Positions 16,960 through 25,828 of a stretch of 64,000 bases of DNA are shown here, piece by piece. A program made the translations under genes and the position numbers. The stretch lies in contig NZ_CAFK01000314.1 of assembly GCF_000239815.1 (NCBI RefSeq), forward strand, positions 60,041 to 124,040, written 5' to 3'. The notes under the pieces are model-generated. The model had not been told where the DNA came from and did not search any database. It worked only from the letters and a program-made list of their open reading frames with translations. Source of the stretch: Bradyrhizobium sp. STM 3843 (GTDB lineage Bacteria; Pseudomonadota; Alphaproteobacteria; Rhizobiales; Xanthobacteraceae). Positions within the stretch are counted from its first letter, which is position 1. Each line of letters opens with the position of its first letter.

Positions 16960-17220
16960 TCAGCCCTCGAAACGCGCGAGCGATTGCGACAGCAGATTGA
17001 TGGTCGCTTCCAGATTGTCACGGCGCGCGCGCAGCGACCTGGCGAGGATCGGGTAGCTGATCGCCGCCACGTCGGAGATCTGGCTCTTGCGCTCCTCGGC
17101 CTCGATGTCGGCGGTCATGGCCTCGAGATTAACCCTGAGGCTGTCGATGAGACCGCGGACGCGCGTGGCATCGTTGAACGTCGGCTGGTCGATTGTCGCG
17201 GAACGGAGCAAAGGCATCAT
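16960..17220 (-). CDS. Small helical hypothetical protein
   Basis: This 86-residue protein starts at the ATG at 17220 with GAGGTC eight bases upstream; a second ATG follows immediately. The body is almost entirely helical and charged (RGLIDSLRVNLEAMTADIEA, RSLRARRDNLEATINLLSQS), consistent with a small coiled-coil or helical hairpin. There is no export signal. It lies 128 bases downstream of the reductase/epimerase gene on the same strand and could be read from the same transcript. The frame extends upstream to 17667, but that part is Arg-rich shadow of the neighbouring gene. Function is unknown. Confidence 0.55.
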   Translation of the reverse strand: MMPLLRSATIDQPTFNDATRVRGLIDSLRVNLEAMTADIEAEERKSQISDVAAISYPILARSLRARRDNLEATINLLSQSLARFEG

Positions 17221-17348
17221 GTCATTGACCTCGATTGTCCGGCTTTGGCACAGGTCACGAACCACTCCGTGACCCCTGCCCCGAGAACAGCAAACGGGAT
17301 GCCAGTCAGGATTTTCAGCGATCGGGGTAGGCATTGGGCGGCGCTGGA

Positions 17349-18350
17349 TCATGTCACCGCCTCTCCGCGCCTCGCATGCCAGGCGGCCAACACGCCGCGC
17401 TCCTCGTCGATGGTTAATCCATCGACGTGGCCGTTGGCCTGACGGAGCCAGGCCAACGTATCCCGCGCGGTCTCGGCCAGCGGCCGCGCCTGCAGCCCGG
17501 CATTGCGGGCCGGCGTGGTGTCGCGCGTGGCAAAGCCGGCATAGTCCGGCAGCGGCAACCACAATGGCAGTGATCGCGGGCCTGCCCACCGCCTGACATC
17601 GTGGGTCTCGAGGAAGGCACGATCGGCCCAGGTGAAGGTGCAGGAGGCACTCATCGCCGCTGCGCATTCCGCCAGCAACGCACCGCGCGTCATCGTTGGC
17701 CCGATGCCGTCATAGATGCCCGTGAGGCCGACTTCAGCGGCGTAGACGATCCAGCGCGCGAGGTCGCGCACGTCGATGAACTGGACGGCATCGTCGGGCG
17801 CTCCCGGCGCGAGCACCTCGCCGCCCCTGGCGAGCCGCGCCGGCCAGTAGCTGAACCGCCCGGTCGGGTCCTCCGGCCCGACGATGAGACCCGCCCTGCA
17901 GATGAACGCGTCCTCGCCGACCGCCTGCTCACAGGCCAGCTTGGCGGCGCCATAGGTGGCGTCGCTGCTTTGCTCGACATCAGGCGCGGTCGGCTCGCGC
18001 AACGGAGCGGTGTCCGCGCGCTGCCCGGGCGTACGGTTGTCGGCATAGACGCTGACGGTCGAGACGAAGGTCCAGTGCGCGGCGCGCGGCTTCAGCGCGG
18101 CCACCGCCCGACGCACCTGGCCCGGATGGCGTGAGACATCCACCACGGCATCGAAGTCCTGATCGACCAGCGGCGCCAAACCATCGACGACATCTCGATC
18201 GACGACGACCAGGCGGGCGCCTGCTGCAATCGGGCCTGAAAGCCCGCGCGCAGCGCAGGTGACCTCATGACCGGCTGCGCAAGCATGAGCCGCGATCGCC
18301 CGCCCAAGAAACTGGCTGCCGCCGAGAATCAACAGACGCATGCGCCTCAT
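17349..18350 (-). CDS. NAD(P)-dependent epimerase/reductase, extended SDR-like
   Basis: This 333-residue protein opens with an atypical Rossmann nucleotide-binding loop (LLILGGSQFLGRAIA; the usual pattern is GxxGxxG). It continues with DAVVDVSRHPGQV, THWTFVSTVSVYAD-like strand 5 (HWTFVSTVSVYAD), the YGAAKLACE catalytic Tyr-x3-Lys and a substrate-loop VQFIDVRDLARWIV. These match the NAD-dependent epimerase/dehydratase group related to RNA-binding CSP41-type proteins. The substrate is unknown. The start may be the ATG at 18350 or three codons later at 18341. It stands apart from the sugar clusters and no pathway partner is adjacent. Confidence 0.8.
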   Translation of the reverse strand: MRRMRLLILGGSQFLGRAIAAHACAAGHEVTCAARGLSGPIAAGARLVVVDRDVVDGLAPLVDQDFDAVVDVSRHPGQVRRAVAALKPRAAHWTFVSTVSVYADNRTPGQRADTAPLREPTAPDVEQSSDATYGAAKLACEQAVGEDAFICRAGLIVGPEDPTGRFSYWPARLARGGEVLAPGAPDDAVQFIDVRDLARWIVYAAEVGLTGIYDGIGPTMTRGALLAECAAAMSASCTFTWADRAFLETHDVRRWAGPRSLPLWLPLPDYAGFATRDTTPARNAGLQARPLAETARDTLAWLRQANGHVDGLTIDEERGVLAAWHARRGEAVT

Positions 18351-18607
18351 GCTCCCAAACTCGCGTCACATCGCGGCAGCGGACTTCGCGGACTTTGGAG
18401 TCCAGCGACACCTTCCGCAAGCCCTGACGTTGCTTGCGCCGCGATTCGCCGGCTGCCGCAGGAGGGATTCTCGGCCCTGGAACAAGCGGCACGCCGTCAA
18501 AACCGCCGCATCGTCCACAACTCCTTGGGAGTTCAGGCTGGACATGGGGTTAAACGACGCCGACTCGCGCGATAGACTCGTTAGCCAATGACCACAGGAT
18601 TCGCATC

Positions 18608-19882
18608 GTGACCGATCCCCAGATCGTCTGCCCGAATTGTCGCACCCAGATCCATCTGACGGAGCAGCTTGCGGCGCCGCTGATCGAGGAGACGCGGCGC
18701 AGGTTCCAGGCCCAGCTCGCTACGAAAGAAGCCGATTTCGGCCGTCGCGAGCAGGTTTTGAAAAAGGCGCAGGACGAGCTTGCGAAAGCGCGCACTGCTG
18801 TCGAGGAGCAGGTCGCGAGCCGGCTGAAGGCGGAGCGGGCGGCTATCGCGCAGACCGAGGCCGCGAAAGCCCGCCAGGCGCTGGCGGATGAGATCGGCGA
18901 TCGCGACCAGAAGCTTGCCGAATTGCAGCAGGCTCTCGCCAGTCAGGACGCCAAGCTGGCCGAGGCGCAGAAGGCGCAGGCCGAGATGCTGCGCAAGCAG
19001 CGCGAGCTCGACGAAGCAAGGCGCGAGATCGAGCTCACGGTCGAGAAGAAGGTGCAGGAGGGACTCACGGCCGTACGCGACAAGGCGCGGCTCGAGGCGG
19101 AGGACGGGCTGAAGGCGAAGGTCGCCGAGAAGGAAACCCAGATCGCCGGCATGCAGCGCCAGATCGAGGAGCTGCGCCGCAAGGCCGAACAGGGCTCGCA
19201 GCAATTGCAGGGCGAAACGCTGGAGATCGCTCTGGAATCGCAGCTGCGCGCGCGCTTTCCCCGCGACCTGATCGAGCCGGTGCCGAAGGGCGAATTTGGC
19301 GGCGACGTGCTGCACCGGGTGGTCGCGCCGAACGGCCAGCCCTGCGGGACGATCCTGTGGGAATCCAAGCGTACCAAGAACTGGAGCGACGGCTGGCTCG
19401 CCAAGCTGCGTGACGATCAGCGCGCCGCGAAAGCCGAGATCGCGATGATCATCTCGACCGCCCTGCCCAAGGGTGTCGACGGTTTCGACCTGATCGACGG
19501 CGTCTGGGTGGCGGAGCCGCGCTTTGCGGTTCCGCTGTCGCTGGCGCTGCGGCAGTCGCTGATCGATCTCGCCAGTAGTCGGCTCGCCCAGGAGGGCCAG
19601 CAGAGCAAGATGGAGCTGGTCTATGCCTATCTCACCGGTCCCAGATTCCGTCACCGCATTGATGCGATCGTCGAGCGCTTCACCGAGATGCAGTCCGATC
19701 TCGATCGCGAACGCAAGACCATGATGCGGCTGTGGGCCAAGCGCGAGGAGCAGCTGCGCGGCGTGCTCGACTCCACCGCCGGCCTCTATGGCGATCTCCA
19801 AGGCATCGCCGGCCGCGCCATGCAGGAGATCGAGAGCCTCGATGTGCTGCTGATTGAGGCGAGCAGCGAGGCGGCGGAGTAG
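18608..19882 (+). CDS. DUF2130 coiled-coil protein
   Basis: This 424-residue protein starts at a GTG (18608). The N-terminus has a zinc-ribbon-like CPNCRTQIHLTEQL. About residues 35-200 are a long, Lys/Glu/Ala/Gln-rich coiled coil. The C-terminal DUF2130 domain includes PKGEFGGDVLHRVV, GTILWESKRTKNWSDGWLAKL and GVWVAEPRFAVPL. The family is widespread and thought to be linked to phage or nucleic-acid processes through a distant restriction-nuclease-like fold, with the E-x-K in WESKRTK as the possible active site; that is literature inference. It is monocistronic here. Confidence 0.85.
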   Translation: MTDPQIVCPNCRTQIHLTEQLAAPLIEETRRRFQAQLATKEADFGRREQVLKKAQDELAKARTAVEEQVASRLKAERAAIAQTEAAKARQALADEIGDRDQKLAELQQALASQDAKLAEAQKAQAEMLRKQRELDEARREIELTVEKKVQEGLTAVRDKARLEAEDGLKAKVAEKETQIAGMQRQIEELRRKAEQGSQQLQGETLEIALESQLRARFPRDLIEPVPKGEFGGDVLHRVVAPNGQPCGTILWESKRTKNWSDGWLAKLRDDQRAAKAEIAMIISTALPKGVDGFDLIDGVWVAEPRFAVPLSLALRQSLIDLASSRLAQEGQQSKMELVYAYLTGPRFRHRIDAIVERFTEMQSDLDRERKTMMRLWAKREEQLRGVLDSTAGLYGDLQGIAGRAMQEIESLDVLLIEASSEAAE

Positions 19883-20083
19883 CCCGCCGTCATCAGGACG
19901 TAGAGCGGGCAAAGCGCGGAGCGCGTGCCCACGCGTCGTTGATCGCTCCGTCTTGCTGGGCACGGCGCTCCGCGGGATGCAGAGCATCGTCGCGACCGCG
20001 CATTCGCCTATCCGACGGTGTCCGCTCCCCTGCCGGTCTGCTAAGATCGGCCATTCACGCCCGTTCCTTTTGGCAGATGGGTC
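19883..20083. other. Gap with a short hairpin-type repeat
   Basis: The bases around 19905-19935 (GCGGGCAAAGCGCGGAGCGCGTGCCCACGC) form an imperfect hairpin of the kind often scattered between alphaproteobacterial genes. It follows the DUF2130 stop and may act as its transcript end. No gene was seen. Confidence 0.35.
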
Positions 20084-21130
20084 ATGGTGGTCGACGAGCG
20101 GATACGTCTCCAATTGCCGAGGATCCTGAGCTTCGTCGTGATCGGCGCGGCCGTCGGCGCTGGCTACAGCTATGCGACGACCGTCGGCTTTCCGTTGCGC
20201 GGCCTGCTCCGAGGCGCCGTGAGCGGCGTCATCATTGGCGCCGCCGTGAGCTGGCTCGGCTTGTTCGTCCTGCAGGCGCCCGGATCGCCGCTTGCGCGCA
20301 CACCCTTCATGGTCACCGTCGCGGTGCGCTCAGTGCTCTATCTGCTGGTGTTCTTGCTGGCCATCGCCGTCGGGCAACTGCTCGTGCCCAACCGTCCGCC
20401 GGCCCGTGTGGTCAGCATCTCGGGCGACGATATCCTGTTCTGCTTCGGCGCCACTTTTGTGATCACCTTTCTGTTCGAGGTGAACGGTCTTCTGAGCCAG
20501 AACGTGCTGCTGTCCTTCATGACGGGACGCTACCATCGCCCCCGGGTCGAACAGCGCATCTTCCTGATCATGGACATGAAGAACTCGACCGCGGCTGCCG
20601 AACGACTTGGCGAGGTCAAGTTCCATATGCTGCTGAACCGGCTCATGACCGATCTCAGCGGGCCGATCGTGCTGCGCGGGGGCCAGATCCACAAATATGT
20701 CGGCGACGAATTGATCGCCACCTGGCCACTGGTCCGGGGGCTGAAGGACGCAGCCTGCGTGCGCGCTTGTTTCGCTGCGCGCGACCGGCTGGTCGCGCAC
20801 GGCGCGGACTACGAGCGCGCCTTCGGCATGACGCCGCAGGTTCGCGCCGGTCTGCATTGCGGGCCGGTCGTTGTGGGTGAAATGGGATCGATCAAGAAGG
20901 AGATCGCGCTGCTCGGCGACACGCTGAACACTGCGGCGCGCCTGGTCGATGCCTGCCGCGACCGCGGCGAATCGATCATTGCCTCGGCCGACCTTCTCGA
21001 TCGCCTCAAGCTTCCACCCGGCATTGCCGCGCGCTCACTTGGGCCCGTCCACCTGCGCGGCAAGGAACTGGCCATCGGGCTGTGCGCGCTGGCCGAGCAG
21101 CCGCCCGCGACACGCCTTGCGGCGAGCTGA
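20084..21130 (+). CDS. Membrane class III adenylate/guanylate cyclase
   Basis: This 348-residue protein has about four N-terminal membrane segments (SFVVIGAAVGAGYSYATT; GVIIGAAVSWLGLFVL; VLYLLVFLLAIAVGQLLV; ILFCFGATFVITFLFE). A C-terminal cyclase domain spans about residues 160-320. The domain shows FLIMDMKNSTAAAERLG (metal Asp), HKYVGDELIATW (second metal Asp), GLHCGPVVVGEMG and LLGDTLNTAARLVD (transition-state Asn/Arg), so it looks active. It would make cAMP from ATP at the inner membrane. Nothing nearby identifies its input. It is convergent with the exopolysaccharide operon. Confidence 0.88.
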   Translation: MVVDERIRLQLPRILSFVVIGAAVGAGYSYATTVGFPLRGLLRGAVSGVIIGAAVSWLGLFVLQAPGSPLARTPFMVTVAVRSVLYLLVFLLAIAVGQLLVPNRPPARVVSISGDDILFCFGATFVITFLFEVNGLLSQNVLLSFMTGRYHRPRVEQRIFLIMDMKNSTAAAERLGEVKFHMLLNRLMTDLSGPIVLRGGQIHKYVGDELIATWPLVRGLKDAACVRACFAARDRLVAHGADYERAFGMTPQVRAGLHCGPVVVGEMGSIKKEIALLGDTLNTAARLVDACRDRGESIIASADLLDRLKLPPGIAARSLGPVHLRGKELAIGLCALAEQPPATRLAAS

Positions 21131-21161
21131 ACAAGGCCCACCGAGATGCACCCCGCTGGCC

Positions 21162-22064
21162 TCAGCCGTCGAACAGCGCGGCTTCGGTGAAGGCGAGGTC
21201 GCCGAGCCGCGGCGGATGCGGGCCCTTGGCGTATTTGCGGCCCCGCCGTTCGGAGTACCAGCCGGCCAGGCGAGGCATGGGCGCGTTCGCATCGAAGCGG
21301 ACCAGGAGTCCACCGCGCCGCGCCAGGAAGCGACCGACATTGCCGGCAAAGCGCACGAGATCGCCGATGTCCCGGGCATAGAGCAGCCGATACACCGGCA
21401 CGACGTTCTTCACGAGGTGCCTCTGGAACACAAACGGATGGCTGTCCGCGCCGTCATGCACGACCAGGCTCAAACAGCCGAACCCGGCATGGTGCTGCAA
21501 CAATTCGGTTTCGAAGTCGGAAAGCCCGGCGCTCTCGCCGTCGGCAAACAGCTGCACGCTCGCGCGCGGCACGGGTTTCGACAGCGTCAGCGCCGCATAG
21601 ATCTGCCCGCGGCAATAGACCTGAAATCCCTGCGCCTCGACTTGCGGCCAGGTATGCGGCGCCGGCGTGATGTTGAAATAGGTCACGCTCTTGTCGCGGG
21701 TCGCCGCCCTCACGAGCAGCGAGCCGAAGGCGCGAAACGCGGGCTCGACATACCAGCTCGAGACATTGCACCGGACGATCGTCTCACGCCCCGCAAGCAC
21801 CTCGGAGTACAAGAGCAGGATGACGCCAACCGGCGTGCCGCCCTGGTCGAGGCAATAGCCGTATGCCGGATAGGCCTGCGGGCGCGGCCGCGCCGCATGG
21901 CGCTGCAGGCCGCGCAACCAATAGTGTTCGTCGCGGAACGGAAAGCCGCGGCTCAACAGCGCGGCGATCGCGGCGAGATCGGCTGGCGCGATCTCGCGCA
22001 CGCGGACGCCGGCGCGCGGCCTCTGCGCGCCATCGGCGCTATCTGCTCCAAGAGCGAGTTGCAT
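21162..22064 (-). CDS. GNAT-like N-acyltransferase, last gene of the polysaccharide operon
   Basis: This protein has 300 residues from the ATG at 22064; the frame extends to a TTG at 22124. The N-terminal half has a GNAT-type core: VREIAPADLAAIAALL, then PVGVILLLYSEV, then CNVSSWYVEPAFRAFGSLLV (acetyl-CoA-binding turn), then VTYFNITPAPHTWP. The C-terminal half carries DGADSHPFVFQRHLVKNVVPV and VGRFLARRGGLLVRFD. It resembles acyltransferases found with exopolysaccharide and exosortase clusters. It lies 190 bases downstream of the glycosidase on the same strand. A role in acetylating the polymer is inferred. Confidence 0.6.
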   Translation of the reverse strand: MQLALGADSADGAQRPRAGVRVREIAPADLAAIAALLSRGFPFRDEHYWLRGLQRHAARPRPQAYPAYGYCLDQGGTPVGVILLLYSEVLAGRETIVRCNVSSWYVEPAFRAFGSLLVRAATRDKSVTYFNITPAPHTWPQVEAQGFQVYCRGQIYAALTLSKPVPRASVQLFADGESAGLSDFETELLQHHAGFGCLSLVVHDGADSHPFVFQRHLVKNVVPVYRLLYARDIGDLVRFAGNVGRFLARRGGLLVRFDANAPMPRLAGWYSERRGRKYAKGPHPPRLGDLAFTEAALFDG

Positions 22065-22254
22065 TGCAGTGGCGCTCAATTCAGTTCCGCAAAGATCACC
22101 TTTGAAATCAGGCGTTATCAGCAATTCTAATCAAAGATGCCGATCTTTCGTGCGCAATCGCTCCCGGCGCTGATGTTTGCGTTAATCCAAGCTTGCGCAG
22201 CACCTGCCACTTGTCCTGATCCTGATAACCAGACGTTTACGACGAGCCGGCGCT

Positions 22255-23589
22255 CTAGCGCCGCGGCACGCGGATCATGTAGGTCTCGTTCTCATTGAGA
22301 TCGTCGACCACAAAGCGGCCCCCCGTCGCAGGCAGGGCGCGCCGCAGTCCATCCCAGCCCCAGACCTCGATCCGCGTCGCCCATTCCGGCAGCTCGATCT
22401 CGACGGCGCGGCCCGGCCTGTCGGTCCATCCGGCGATGTTCTGCCAGACGATCAGCTCGGCGTCGGGACCGGACATCCGATAGAGCCCGCGCGTGCGGTC
22501 GATCGATGTGATCGTCATGTCGCCGGCCAGCTTCAGCACCGTCTCGAACACGCGCCCGCGCGCCTCGGGCACCCACGGATTTTCGCCTGCGGCCATCGCA
22601 TAATGTGGGCCGTCGACGCGCGGCGTATCGCCGAGATTCCACGGAAAGGCCAGGATCATGCGCGGCGAATGACCGTCATTGCCGACCACAGCGATCTGGT
22701 CCCACACCGCGCTCAGAAACAGTCTTGCCGCGACGTCGGCCTCCTCCCAGGCGCCGGCGCGCGCCACATTGAATTCGGTGGTGTAGAAATTGAGGTCACG
22801 CCTCAGGCCCATCGCCTGCTTGATACGATCGAAGCAGGTCTGCACCGAGAAGGCGCGGCCGCGCGTCATCGGATACCAGCGATCATTGTAGTAAGTATGG
22901 AGGTCGATGCCGTCGAGGCGGCCGTCCTCGAGCAGGTCGGCGATCGCAGGTCCATAGCCGCGCAACGTCGCATCGCCATGCGAATTGCAGGTGGCGAAGC
23001 CGCCGGGCACCACACGCAAGCCGGCATCGACGCTATGGACGCCGTCAGCGAGGCCGGCGAGCGCGTCGTGATAGGCCTTTTGCGGGATCGTGGCCTGCAC
23101 GTCCGGCTCGTTGATCGCCGTGAAGATCGTGGCACCGAAATTGGCGATGCCGTTCTCCAGGCTCCAATCACCGTTGGGCCGGAAACGCCGCGCCATTGCC
23201 TGGCCGGCGGCGAACCAATCCTGATAGGAGCCGATCGGCTGCGGCGGATCGAGGAACTGATAGCTGCCTTCGTATTCGAGCAGGATCACCGGCGTGATGC
23301 CGTTGGCATAGGCCTCGCGCATCGCCGCGTCGAAATCGTGCGGCGTCGGTACGCGCTGGCGCGTCCGCCAGCCATAGGAGTCCATCCGGCCCATTCCGGC
23401 GCCGACCCCATGCAGGGCCTCGTAGAGCTGCGCGCTTTGGCCGGCGAGATGGGTCACGAGATTGCCGCCGCCGACGCGGTCGCGCAGCCGCGGCCCGATC
23501 ATGTCGTTCGCGAAGGCCGTCGGTATCGCCGGCAAAACCAGCCCCAACAGGACCGTACTGATCAGCAGCAGTTGAGAGCGACGTCGCAC
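22255..23589 (-). CDS. Exported clan GH-A glycoside hydrolase-like protein
   Basis: This 444-residue protein begins with a signal peptide (LLLISTVLLGLVLPAIPTAF). The TIM-barrel part has TAINEPD as the presumed acid/base Glu (about residue 165) and FYTTEFNVAR as the presumed nucleophile Glu (about 275), the spacing expected for clan GH-A (GH5/GH39-like). The C-terminal 80 residues look like a beta-sandwich (ELPEWATRIEVWGWDG, NENETYMIRVPR). It lies in the exopolysaccharide operon, 38 bases from the preceding glycosyltransferase, and is likely periplasmic, where it could trim or release the polymer. Substrate specificity cannot be read from the sequence. Confidence 0.75.
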   Translation of the reverse strand: MRRRSQLLLISTVLLGLVLPAIPTAFANDMIGPRLRDRVGGGNLVTHLAGQSAQLYEALHGVGAGMGRMDSYGWRTRQRVPTPHDFDAAMREAYANGITPVILLEYEGSYQFLDPPQPIGSYQDWFAAGQAMARRFRPNGDWSLENGIANFGATIFTAINEPDVQATIPQKAYHDALAGLADGVHSVDAGLRVVPGGFATCNSHGDATLRGYGPAIADLLEDGRLDGIDLHTYYNDRWYPMTRGRAFSVQTCFDRIKQAMGLRRDLNFYTTEFNVARAGAWEEADVAARLFLSAVWDQIAVVGNDGHSPRMILAFPWNLGDTPRVDGPHYAMAAGENPWVPEARGRVFETVLKLAGDMTITSIDRTRGLYRMSGPDAELIVWQNIAGWTDRPGRAVEIELPEWATRIEVWGWDGLRRALPATGGRFVVDDLNENETYMIRVPRR

Positions 23590-23626
23590 TGATCGGCCTC
23601 ACATCGGCAATGCCGGCGCCTGCAGG

Positions 23627-24817
23627 TTACGACGGACGACCGATGCCGAGCGGCTGCAGCGGCTTGACACGCGTGGCCTCCCTGTCGCTGGCCGCGGCGC
23701 GGCAGGCGGTCTCGATCGCGGTTGCGACCGCATCATAGGTGAAACGCGACAGCACGTTGGCGCGCGCCGCGGATGCCTTCGCCCGCAGCGTGGCGGGGTC
23801 GGCGGCCAGCTTCTCGAGAAGCCGGCGGAGGCTGTCCGGATCGTGCTCCGGCACGATCCAGCCGCCCTCGCCGACGACGTCGGGAATCGCGCCACAGGTC
23901 GATCCGATCACCGGAATGCCGCAGGCCTGGGCTTCGATGATCACCCGCCCGAACTGTTCGCGCACCACGTTGGTGGTGCGGGTCAAAAGCACCAGCGCAT
24001 CGAGGCTCTGCAGAAAGGCGGCAACCTGTTGCGGCGGACCCCAGCCGCGGAATGTCACGCGATCAGCAAGCCCAAGCGTCTCGACGCGCTGGCGCAGCCG
24101 CGCGTGGTCAGGACCCTCGCCCATGATGTCGAGCACCACGGGCGCCGCGCTGTGCGCGATCGCCTCCAGCGCGTCGTCTAACCCTTTTTCCTCGACCAGC
24201 CGGCCGACATAGCCGATCGTGAGCGGCCGGGTGCGCGGCGTGCTGACCGGCTCGGCGTTGGGCACGAAGGTTGCGAGATCGACGCCATAGCCGATCGGCG
24301 TCACCGGCCCGGCATACCCCCGCGCGCGCACCACTGACGTCGCGTCGGGACTGCGCGACAGGATGTGGTCGGTGCGCGCCAGCACGAAGCGCCTGATGGT
24401 CTCGAATGGCGGCGGCAGTCGCTTGAGGATGTTCTGATCGACCTCGAGCACGACGGCCGCGCGGCGCCGCGAGAGCTGCGCCTGGAGCGCGACAATGCTC
24501 CACGGCTCCTCCCACAAATGGATCACGTCGGGATCGATCTCGGCCAGCAGCCGCCGCAGCGCCGGATAGAAGTGCAGGTACCATTTCATCGGGCCGGCCT
24601 GCGGCAGACGGATCGGCAGCACATGGACTGAGAAGCCGTCGGCGCGCGGCGGCTCGGCGACGATGGTGCGACCGAACTCCTTCCAGACGGCCGGCATCAC
24701 CAGGTGCAGATCGATATTGGCCTTGGCCGCGAGATGGCGGTAACGCAAGCGTCCGGCTTCGCTGCTCGCGGCCGGATGCGCAATGGAGACGATCCGTAAA
24801 CGCGCCCGACTAGACAC
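23627..24817 (-). CDS. GT4-family glycosyltransferase
   Basis: This 396-residue retaining GT-B glycosyltransferase has an N-terminal acceptor domain with HLWEEPWSIVALQ. The C-terminal donor domain has TIGYVGRLVEEKGLDDALEA, LDIMGEGPDHARLRQ and REQFGRVIIEAQACGIPVIGS, the Glu-x7-Glu nucleotide-sugar motif region. It ends with GGWIVPEHDPDSLRRLLEKL. Its start overlaps the end of the deacetylase gene by eight bases, so the two are translationally coupled. It acts in the cytoplasm on lipid-linked polysaccharide intermediates; the sugar is unknown. Confidence 0.88.
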   Translation of the reverse strand: MSSRARLRIVSIAHPAASSEAGRLRYRHLAAKANIDLHLVMPAVWKEFGRTIVAEPPRADGFSVHVLPIRLPQAGPMKWYLHFYPALRRLLAEIDPDVIHLWEEPWSIVALQAQLSRRRAAVVLEVDQNILKRLPPPFETIRRFVLARTDHILSRSPDATSVVRARGYAGPVTPIGYGVDLATFVPNAEPVSTPRTRPLTIGYVGRLVEEKGLDDALEAIAHSAAPVVLDIMGEGPDHARLRQRVETLGLADRVTFRGWGPPQQVAAFLQSLDALVLLTRTTNVVREQFGRVIIEAQACGIPVIGSTCGAIPDVVGEGGWIVPEHDPDSLRRLLEKLAADPATLRAKASAARANVLSRFTYDAVATAIETACRAAASDREATRVKPLQPLGIGRPS

Positions 24818-25799
24818 GGCCGATCACCCTGGCTGCCGTGCCGCTCAGGCCGGTGAGATGCATTTCCATGGTTGCGAGATGGCGATGCGCGCCATTGATG
24901 GTGTTGCGCGGCAATGAGAACGCATCCTGCCCGTGACGCAGCAGCCCCTTGCGCGTCGTCGCGGCGCTGGCGAATCCCGCCTGGCGCGCCAGCGCGAAAT
25001 CGCGCGGGCCGCAATCGGTCGCGCGGCCGTATGGAAATGCGAAATGCTGCACCTCGATGCCGAGCCGCTCGTTCAGGCGGCGGCGCGACCGGGACAGCTC
25101 GGCCAAGGCCGCTGCCGCGGTCACCGCCGAAATCCGTGCATGCGTCACGGTGTGGGCGCCGATCTCGACCAGCGGATCCCGTGCCAGCTCCTGCAGCATG
25201 TCCCAGGAGATCGCGTGCTTCCAATGCATCGCCTCGACATCGATGGCGTTTGCCGCACAGAAATCGGCGTAGAGCCCGCCCGCGTCGGGACCGTCCCAGG
25301 ACGCCGCGATGCGCGCAAAGGCGCCACGCCGCTGGTCGGGTGTGCCGAGCGCGAGGCTTTCGCCGTCGACCTCGACGCGGTCACGATGCAGCAGCACGTC
25401 CTCGAGTCCGGCCGTCCACAGCGGCAGCGTGCCGTCGGGAATTCCCGTGGTCACGAACAGCGTGATCGGCACATTGTGCCGGCGGAACAGTGGCACCACC
25501 CTTTCGAAGCTGTCGCGATAGCAATCATCGATCGAGAAATTGACGTAGCGGCTGTGATCATGGCGATCGGCCGCGCGACGCAGCCCCTCGCTGACGGTCA
25601 CGACGTCCCAACGCTGGGCACGCAGATAGGTCAGGAACTGATCGAGAAAGCCGAGGTCGAGATGGAAGTCGCGGTTCGGCAGCCGCTCCCACACCTCAGA
25701 CGGAGCGGCGCGATGGAAAGTCAAAAAGCAGCCGCGCGGGCCCAGCACCCGATCGGCCGCCTTGGTGAATGGCAGGACGAAGGCGCTGGAGGCCATCAT
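24810..25799 (-). CDS. Polysaccharide deacetylase (CE4/NodB-fold)
   Basis: This protein has 329 residues from the ATG at 25799; a second ATG follows at once and has AAAGG at better spacing. The frame runs upstream into the flippase gene, but that part is Arg-rich shadow. NodB motifs are present: CFLTFHRA, YVNFSIDDCYRDSFERVVPL (the catalytic/metal Asp pair DD) with FRRHNVPITLFVTT, then EIGAHTVTHARISAV (metal H-x3/4-H) and FAFPYGRATDC. It would remove acetyl groups from sugars. The hydrophobic start is too weak to prove export. Overlap with the following GT4 gene places it firmly in the operon. Confidence 0.85.
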   Translation of the reverse strand: MMASSAFVLPFTKAADRVLGPRGCFLTFHRAAPSEVWERLPNRDFHLDLGFLDQFLTYLRAQRWDVVTVSEGLRRAADRHDHSRYVNFSIDDCYRDSFERVVPLFRRHNVPITLFVTTGIPDGTLPLWTAGLEDVLLHRDRVEVDGESLALGTPDQRRGAFARIAASWDGPDAGGLYADFCAANAIDVEAMHWKHAISWDMLQELARDPLVEIGAHTVTHARISAVTAAAALAELSRSRRRLNERLGIEVQHFAFPYGRATDCGPRDFALARQAGFASAATTRKGLLRHGQDAFSLPRNTINGAHRHLATMEMHLTGLSGTAARVIGRV

Positions 25800-25828
25800 G
25801 GCCTTTGTGGTCGCAACAGCTAGGAGGC